This document shows positions 34,501 to 38,892 of a DNA stretch of 38,892 bases, in pieces. Numbering within the stretch: the stretch's first letter is position 1; each line of letters starts with the position of its first letter. The notes below the pieces were generated by a model. The model was not told the DNA's origin. It was given only the letters and a program-made list of their open reading frames with translations, and ran no database searches. Source of the stretch: Bacteroidota bacterium. GTDB lineage: Bacteria; Bacteroidota; Bacteroidia; Bacteroidales; JAAUTT01. Where the stretch lies: contig JAEYWD010000095.1 of assembly GCA_023429135.1 (NCBI GenBank), positions 1-38,892 of the forward strand, in the 5' to 3' direction. A program made the translations under genes and the position numbers.

Positions 34501-36480
34501 ATTAACCTTAAGATCTACCGATCCCTGAACCCCGTTTATTGCTGTTACCGAAGTTCCTTTAAAGTGAATTTTAGGAGGCTCGGTAACCACCATGTTGTTA
34601 ACAGTTACTGAGCAGCCTTTTTTATCGGTTACCGTAGCACTGTAATTTCCTACAGAAATCGCATTCTGGCTGACATTATTAGCAATAACACCCGTTCCGT
34701 TTCCACTCCAAACGTAACTTTTGGTACCTGTACCGCCACTAACTGTTAAAGCCAGGGCACCATCAGCCGATCCATAACATACTGCATTCTTGTGTGACAC
34801 CATATTTTCGGTAGCGGTAAGAGCAACAGGTTCAACCATGGTAACTGCAGCCGTTTCGGAATACAGCCCGCTTGAAACAGTGCACTGATAAGTACCTGCA
34901 GTAATGTTATTAATGAATTGTGTATTCGCTGTAAATAAAGCATCGCCATCCTTTGTCCAGGAAAAAGTTAAATCACCTGCCCAGGCACCTTTGGGGTTTG
35001 CAACAATACCACCGGTTGCTGTTCCGTAACACTTTACTGTATCCAAAACAAAAGAAATGCTACGGCTTTTGTATTTGGCGATGAAAACATCGCGGGTGCT
35101 TGGATAGGCATTAGTAAGATTATTGGCAGGATTAGAATCGAACTTTAAAGTTGGTGAATAAAAGTTACCAGTAAATACGTAATTACCTTCGCTGTCGATC
35201 ACACACGATTGTGCCACATCAGCACCCGTGCCGCCCATTTTAATGGCATATAATAAATTATCATTTTTATCGTGAACAATTCCTAAACCATCGGTACTAC
35301 CTTCTGGCGTTAAAGTCTCGTTGTTAAAAGTCATGGGCCCGCCAAACTGGCCAGCTATAACAATATTTTCACCGTCGGTTGAAAGACGAGTTAATTTGTC
35401 CTCTCCGGTACTCCCTGCAACATCAAACCATTGCAAAGTACCATCGGTTGTATATTTGGCAAAGAAGATATCGTTAAGCCCTTTGTTAGGAACAGTGCGT
35501 GTGGATTGAAGGGTTGCTGTTGAGTCAACCTTTAGATCAGTGCTGGCGTAGTAACCGCTAATGTATACGTGCCCCTTTTGATCGCATGTGGCGTAAACGC
35601 TTAGTTCATTTTCATTTCCTTTAATACTCCTAATCCACTGACCGTTTCCATTAAAATCTGTTTTATACAGAAACATATCAACGGAAAGATTCTGACTTGT
35701 TAAGGTTTTTAAATCCAGAACCAAGTCTTTCTTATTCATACCAGCAATGTAATAGCCTGAATTATCTGTGGCAACTGAATAAAAATTGTTACTTCCATCA
35801 TTTGCAGTATAGTATTTAACCCAATTGAGATTTAAGGTTGATTGAAGTTGAACTAAATAGTAATTTCTAGGGCCAACGCAAGTGAAAGAATTATCAGGGT
35901 CAAAATAGGAAATTGTGCCATTTGAAACAACATAGCCTGTAACAATAATATTTGAGTTCTTATCAACTCCTATATCTGTTACTACTTGGTTCCCGTCGCC
36001 ATATATTACTTTTTTAATGTCGTTAATCGTTCCATCTGAAGTCTTTAAGTTAACAATATAACCATCAGCAGTACTTAAATTTGATGAGTTTGTCAACGAT
36101 TTTTCTTTCCAAAAGTCACAATTAACTCCATGAAAATTCCCCACAACGTAGACTGAAGATTGATCTAATGACAACGCTAAGCCGATTGCGTAATCATTGT
36201 GCTCACTGCTAATTTGTTTAAACCAAACATTATCACCATTTTTATCAAATTTAGCTATATAAGCATCAAGATATGCCCCATTTGATGAATAATCTTGACC
36301 ATTAATATTTATTGTACCACTAAAATACCCAATTGCATAGATATTGTCATTACGATCAACTATTGTTTTAAAAATTTGATTATCTCCAGGGCCATTGTGT
36401 CCCTTACTGAACATAGTGCTTTGACCCACAAGTCTTGGCACCAATATTATTAGCAGGAGAAAGAAAATTATTCTTTTCAT
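31594..36480 (-). CDS. Giant SprB-repeat surface protein with T9SS type A sorting domain
   Basis: A 1628-residue exported protein (signal peptide MKRIIFFLLLIILVPRLVGQ). Residues about 20-470 are a propeller-like region of SBBP-type repeats (NIYAIGYFSGTININ, HVYISGYYASTDLKV, NYVFTGNFYSPTLKF). About 13 tandem units of 75-90 residues follow to about residue 1540. Each has a start like ITCNGLANGTI, a centre GGTGxxxYxW and an end GxYxVxVTDxxxC, the SprB repeat of gliding adhesins. The last 80 or so residues are a type A sorting domain (RLYPNPVSERVFVEV... KGIYVVVVNN). T9SS should carry it to the surface, for adhesion or gliding. The ATG lies only 8 nt after the stop of the small peptide gene, with no Shine-Dalgarno, so the genes are probably one operon. 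Confidence 0.9.
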   Translation of the reverse strand: MKRIIFFLLLIILVPRLVGQSTMFSKGHNGPGDNQIFKTIVDRNDNIYAIGYFSGTININGQDYSSNGAYLDAYIAKFDKNGDNVWFKQISSEHNDYAIGLALSLDQSSVYVVGNFHGVNCDFWKEKSLTNSSNLSTADGYIVNLKTSDGTINDIKKVIYGDGNQVVTDIGVDKNSNIIVTGYVVSNGTISYFDPDNSFTCVGPRNYYLVQLQSTLNLNWVKYYTANDGSNNFYSVATDNSGYYIAGMNKKDLVLDLKTLTSQNLSVDMFLYKTDFNGNGQWIRSIKGNENELSVYATCDQKGHVYISGYYASTDLKVDSTATLQSTRTVPNKGLNDIFFAKYTTDGTLQWFDVAGSTGEDKLTRLSTDGENIVIAGQFGGPMTFNNETLTPEGSTDGLGIVHDKNDNLLYAIKMGGTGADVAQSCVIDSEGNYVFTGNFYSPTLKFDSNPANNLTNAYPSTRDVFIAKYKSRSISFVLDTVKCYGTATGGIVANPKGAWAGDLTFSWTKDGDALFTANTQFINNITAGTYQCTVSSGLYSETAAVTMVEPVALTATENMVSHKNAVCYGSADGALALTVSGGTGTKSYVWSGNGTGVIANNVSQNAISVGNYSATVTDKKGCSVTVNNMVVTEPPKIHFKGTSVTAINGVQGSVDLKVNNAVTPFTATWTGAGTFTVSPAPNSEDIEDISVAGNYSVQVTDNNNCKADTTVLIVDSNNLYAFVSDKKNVTCKGGNNGSITVTPQTKNTNPSFTYTWSGPAGPYPSEPTITGVAGTYAVTVTDNNDSPVKSYTISDIIITEPAAVLAATITGGPITCFGLNNGYADANGTGGTLPYTYQWKKNGELITEVAEVITSLGSGNYDVTITDAGNCTATASTTVTSPPPITVNDAVVTPVTCNGTKNDGAIALNVSGGTGTLTYLWSNGLTGQTISLLSAGTYRCTITDINNCSTVTGQTVGQPSVMTASFTNTNVSCYAGSNGAIDLTPAGGNAGAYTFKWSNNQVTEDISGLSVGSYSVTVVDSKKCEKAFTTSLTQPSSALDVTAATVTNANCNGSATGRITLNTTGGTSPYSWSWSHGPSSSSADALAAGNYTVTVTDSKNCTKDASFTITEPTALAISEVIASHTNLLCNGDGTGALEVSASGSTGTYEYSLSGASWQTSPVFSNLVSGDYIVMVRDQSVTSCQKTITSPVVITQPAAIAFTSPSATNITCNGLANGTISTVATGGTGSLLYKLNLDGTETSNVSGASTGLFTGLASGAAYTVEVSDANNCNLTSNTYSISEPQAITLASATATNITCPGLTNGAVNAQASGGTGALVYKLLLNDAETGNNTGVSSGSFADLSEGTTYKVQVTDANNCSPVSSEVLSVTAPQPVSLSNLAANNITCSGLTNGSISIQASGGNGSYSYKLLLNNTPATNVTGATTGNFTGLSAGTGYSIEVTDGNNCDPVVSNAVNIQEPAQISIVSQTASRASGSGASDGGINIIASGGTGNLSFLLNTGLTQTSGVFASLTVGTYQVTITDANNCGPVSSNSLIVESPTSIDNLTGTRIRLYPNPVSERVFVEVKNQEFKELKVELKNISGHASLTQKYENVGDGFVADIDLSRLPKGIYVVVVNNNVTKDKLIVQ

Positions 36481-36488
36481 ATAATTAT

Positions 36489-36596
36489 TTATGACTCAAA
36501 ATAAATTCCATCAGTGGCTCCACCACCTTCTGGATTTCCTGAAGTGGAACTAACATTTAACTTTATTAGTTGCGGCTTACTCCATTTCTTTTTCAT
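36489..36596 (-). CDS. Putative RiPP (lasso-like) precursor peptide, 35 residues
   Basis: This small gene runs from ATG at 36596 to TAA at 36489; an in-frame stop two codons upstream makes this ATG the only start. It overlaps the last 20 nt of the cyclase-like gene in another frame. The product begins MKKKWSKPQLIKLNV. The WSKPQL segment fits the YxxPxL leader motif that lasso leader-binding proteins recognise. T18 lies two residues before G20, as the conserved leader Thr does in lasso precursors. The 16 residues from G20 (GNPEGGGATDGIYFES) would be the core. This is Gly-rich and acidic and ends in Ser, like some paeninodin-type peptides. From G20 the acceptor Asp would be at position 10, outside the usual 7-9. 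From N21 it would be at 9. A different RiPP class or a non-processed peptide remains possible. Confidence 0.65.
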   Translation of the reverse strand: MKKKWSKPQLIKLNVSSTSGNPEGGGATDGIYFES

Positions 36597-38397
36597 TGTT
36601 TATATTTTTTAAATTAACTCTCCAAAACTGCACGGAAACTCGTCTTGACATAATTCTATAATCGACAGAAGAAGATTCCTTTTTTTTAAAAATTGTTATA
36701 TCCAAACTTTTCAAATCATTTTCTGAATAGTTCGATTTTACAAATCTTTCAATAAAATCACTAGCCTGTAACCCTTTTAAATTACAATGGTAAAACTCTG
36801 GTGCAATCTTATTATTTATTCCTTTTGTGATAAGAATCCTATTGTAATCATTGTTATTATAGAGAATGGTCGGTAAACTCAGGGCATAAATTATTAACCT
36901 TTGATCTAGAGTAGGATCTAGATTAGCAATCCTTTTATTTAAAAAGATCAGGTAGTATAATGGAGACGGATTAGTTACAAGATTTTTTAAAAAATTTCTT
37001 TGATATTTTTTAAAATTCACTAAATCTTTAAACCTCGGATCATGTCCCGCCTCCTTCATCTTCTTCATCAAATCAAGTCTTTCAGCAAATTCAGGATTTA
37101 TGTCCGAATACTTTAAAAATGGGTATTTATACACCTGGTGATCAAACAGAAAATCGTGCATGGAGTCGTAGGCCAGGCGCAGACGATGTTTGTAATATTT
37201 AAAACCTTTCTGGTTATAAAGTTTCACTTTTGCGGTGGGCCAGCTTATGGTACCATTGCCGCCCTGTCCATTGAGCAATATATTGCAGTCGTATTCCTTT
37301 GCCTTGTCGTTAATGGCTTGTATCCAGTATTGGTTGGCGGCGGCGTGCATGGGCTCGTCGAAAATATCCACTGCTTTTTCTATGCATTCAATGGGGTCGT
37401 ACCCTTCGGCATTTACCAGAAAGTGGCGGATATTGGGGTATTTTTTAGCCATCAGTCCTGCAAGTTCGCCTTCGTCGCCATTGCGGCCTTTGGGAACTTT
37501 GTAGTCCTTGTAAAGCGGTACGGAGGTAAAAGCAAACAGTTCCTTGTTTTGTTTTGCAAGCTCAATGGCTGCTATGGCAGCTACCGAGGTGGAGTCGAGC
37601 CCTCCACTGAGTGAAATGCCTACCTGCTTTTTGGTACGTAAACGGCATTTTACGGCTTCGGTAAATATCTCGAGAAAACGGTCGTAATAGTCCTGTTCTT
37701 TAGGCAGAATTAAATCGGGCTGCTCGGTTAACTCCCAATATTTGGTTTTTACCGGTTTGGCACTATCGAGTGTGAGGTAATGGCCGGGTAAAAGATTAAA
37801 AATATGCTGGTAGCAGGTTTGTTCGCCATCGCCGGGCCAGGCTACCAATATCTGCGCTAACCGGAATTCGTTCAGCTCTTTGGGTATTTCTTTCAGCGCC
37901 AGCAAAGCTTTCGGCGACGATGAAAAAGCAAAAAACTCATCGCAGGCATAATAGTAACAAGCCATTATACCGCAGTGGTCGCGGGCTACATAGAGTTTTT
38001 GCGAAGGTTTGTCGTAAACTGCAAAGCTCCAGTCGCCAATCAAATGTTCGGTGGCGCTGATCCCCCACTTTTCAAAAGCAAGTTTAACATAATGAGAGTC
38101 GGGGTAATTATCGCGGTGTATGAGTGAAATGCCAAAAATACCGCAGAGTTCGTCGCGGTTATCAATGCGGGCATTTACTACCATTACCTTGCGGTCGTCT
38201 TCAAAGAAGATGGGTTGTTGTTCTTTATAACTTTCGGGAGTATCGAAGCGGATGAGGCTTCCTAAAGCTGCTTTTTCGTTTTGCCAGAGGGCTTCGGTGT
38301 CAGGTTGGGTAAATTGCAGAGCCTTACGCATATCATCCAGTAGGTTTTGTTTGATATGGTGTCCATTAAGCATATATATGCCATAGATCACGCTCAT
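36577..38397 (-). CDS. Asparagine-synthetase-like protein, probable peptide (lasso-type) cyclase
   Basis: A 606-residue homologue of asparagine synthetase B. The N-terminal amidotransferase-like domain (residues 1 to about 200) begins MSVIYGI where AsnB has MCGIFG, so the glutaminase nucleophile Cys is replaced by Ser. The synthetase domain keeps the ATP-pyrophosphatase loop SGGLDS at 264-269. It has NGQGGNGTISW (376-386) in place of the GxGSDE-like motif of AsnB; GN-T-S patterns of this kind occur in lasso cyclases as I recall them. Such enzymes adenylate an Asp/Glu side chain and close a ring on an amine. The candidate substrate gene overlaps its 3' end. Codon use is GC-richer in the first two-thirds and strongly AT-rich from about residue 430. 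A divergent asparagine synthetase or another amide-forming enzyme is the alternative. Confidence 0.82.
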   Translation of the reverse strand: MSVIYGIYMLNGHHIKQNLLDDMRKALQFTQPDTEALWQNEKAALGSLIRFDTPESYKEQQPIFFEDDRKVMVVNARIDNRDELCGIFGISLIHRDNYPDSHYVKLAFEKWGISATEHLIGDWSFAVYDKPSQKLYVARDHCGIMACYYYACDEFFAFSSSPKALLALKEIPKELNEFRLAQILVAWPGDGEQTCYQHIFNLLPGHYLTLDSAKPVKTKYWELTEQPDLILPKEQDYYDRFLEIFTEAVKCRLRTKKQVGISLSGGLDSTSVAAIAAIELAKQNKELFAFTSVPLYKDYKVPKGRNGDEGELAGLMAKKYPNIRHFLVNAEGYDPIECIEKAVDIFDEPMHAAANQYWIQAINDKAKEYDCNILLNGQGGNGTISWPTAKVKLYNQKGFKYYKHRLRLAYDSMHDFLFDHQVYKYPFLKYSDINPEFAERLDLMKKMKEAGHDPRFKDLVNFKKYQRNFLKNLVTNPSPLYYLIFLNKRIANLDPTLDQRLIIYALSLPTILYNNNDYNRILITKGINNKIAPEFYHCNLKGLQASDFIERFVKSNYSENDLKSLDITIFKKKESSSVDYRIMSRRVSVQFWRVNLKNINNEKEME

Positions 38398-38433
38398 GAC
38401 TTTATTTTAAAATTCGGGTACAAAAAACTTCTC

Positions 38434-38468
38434 CAAAATTACATTGTTAAGATGACTTTTCAGCTCAA
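38434..38468 (-). promoter_or_regulatory. Candidate promoter of the cyclase-peptide operon
   Basis: The minus strand carries TAATTTTG at 38441-38434, an exact TAnnTTTG match 36 nt before the ATG at 38397. A TTG lies at 38468-38466, with a spacing of 24 nt that is one more than usual. This is the best candidate in the gene-free stretch 38398-38892, whose remainder holds the repeats at 38637-38676 and 38843-38869 and no credible gene. Confidence 0.38.
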
Positions 38469-38636
38469 TTGTTCATTAAATTCTGAAAATAATCAGCTTA
38501 ACTGTCTCCTTTAACGGAATTTAAAAGAATTGGTTACCTGTTGTTAGATTGGTTTGACTAACCTAACAAATTCGGTTACGAATTTCTGGTTTCGGGGGGT
38601 GAGGGGAACGGAATGCAAATTACGGGTTTAAAAAAA

Positions 38637-38676
38637 GGACGCAGAGAGCGCTGAGAAGACGCAAAGGAAGCGGAGA
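38637..38676. repeat. 40-nt GGACGCAGAG repeat, copy 2
   Basis: This block begins aggacgcagagagcgctgag and matches 14971-15010 at 35 of 40 positions. The five differences are scattered. It sits 240 nt upstream of the cyclase gene, and a short frame reading through it is a by-product of the repeat. Confidence 0.8.
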
Positions 38677-38842
38677 AAGAGGTTTAAAGAATAATGCAAT
38701 AGTGTATGGTCCGGCTGGAATCTTTTCCGAGATGTGGAGAAGATGGATGGGAAAGGTTTGGGAAGAAGTCAGGATATTAAAATCCAGGCTGGAGGTCGGA
38801 TAAAACAAGTGTAGCGGGACACTACCTTAGCGGGAGAAAATA

Positions 38843-38869
38843 GATCCCTCATTCCATTCGGGATGACAA
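38843..38869. repeat. CCCTC...GGGATGACA dispersed element
   Basis: The sequence gatccctcattccattcggg followed by atgaca has the form of a well-known dispersed bacterial element with a CCCTC...CGGG imperfect dyad. Only one copy is in the window, so the call rests on recognition. Confidence 0.5.
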
Positions 38870-38892
38870 TTTATACCTAATAATAGGGGGAG

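Noticed and set aside
38620..38808. 62-codon minus-strand open frame near the right edge
   Set aside because: It is a translation of the 40-nt GGACGCAGAG repeat and flanking sequence, with no coding features.

Overview
The window is from a chromosome of a Bacteroidota bacterium, most likely in the Bacteroidales/Marinilabiliales range. The markers are a SusC/SusD pair, ECF sigma/FecR pairs, type IX secretion (T9SS) sorting domains, a PorP/SprF protein, SprB repeats and a TTG...TAnnTTTG-type promoter. Every gene I can support lies on the minus strand, so the window reads right to left. Family calls come from reading translated sequence and motifs; no database search was possible.

Layout from left to right. 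(1) 1-1537: an ECF sigma factor followed by a FecR anti-sigma gene that runs off the left edge. (2) 1682-5871: a two-gene translesion unit, a catalytically intact Pol IV (dinB) followed 2 nt later by a short DnaE-type polymerase. (3) 6276-14737: three T9SS-linked genes: PorP/SprF, a secreted propeller-like protein with a gliding-motility C-terminal domain, and a 1820-residue secreted multidomain protein. (4) 15147-19095: purD, a DUF6427-like membrane protein, a cupin and an aldo/keto reductase. (5) 19275-20418: a HipA-like kinase overlapping a DUF3037 gene. (6) 20467-31273: a carbohydrate-utilisation-type locus with a GH50/agarase-like lipoprotein, ECF sigma, FecR, SusC, SusD and a secreted endonuclease/exonuclease/phosphatase-fold enzyme, ending in a clear terminator. 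(7) 31542-38397: an asparagine-synthetase-like protein without its glutaminase cysteine, a 35-codon gene overlapping its 3' end, and a giant SprB-repeat T9SS protein, ending in a strong terminator.

The most interesting part is region 7. The 35-residue peptide carries a WxxPxL motif like the leader motif of lasso peptides, a Thr two residues before a Gly, and a Gly-rich, acidic, Ser-terminated C-terminal part. Its gene overlaps by 20 nt an asparagine-synthetase homologue with the features of a lasso-type cyclase. It therefore looks like an unannotated RiPP precursor, unusually followed 8 nt later by a cell-surface SprB-repeat protein. No leader-binding protein, protease or exporter is visible in the window. 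The DNA around this junction is markedly AT-rich, with composition changing inside both flanking genes, which suggests a recombined cassette.

Several intergenic stretches hold dispersed repeats: 11-nt-periodic CAGAG-type arrays, TGAGCTTGTCGAA-type palindromes, CCTCTACGAGG hairpins and a CCCTC...GGGATGACA element. No tRNA, rRNA, CRISPR array, complete insertion sequence or prophage was seen.
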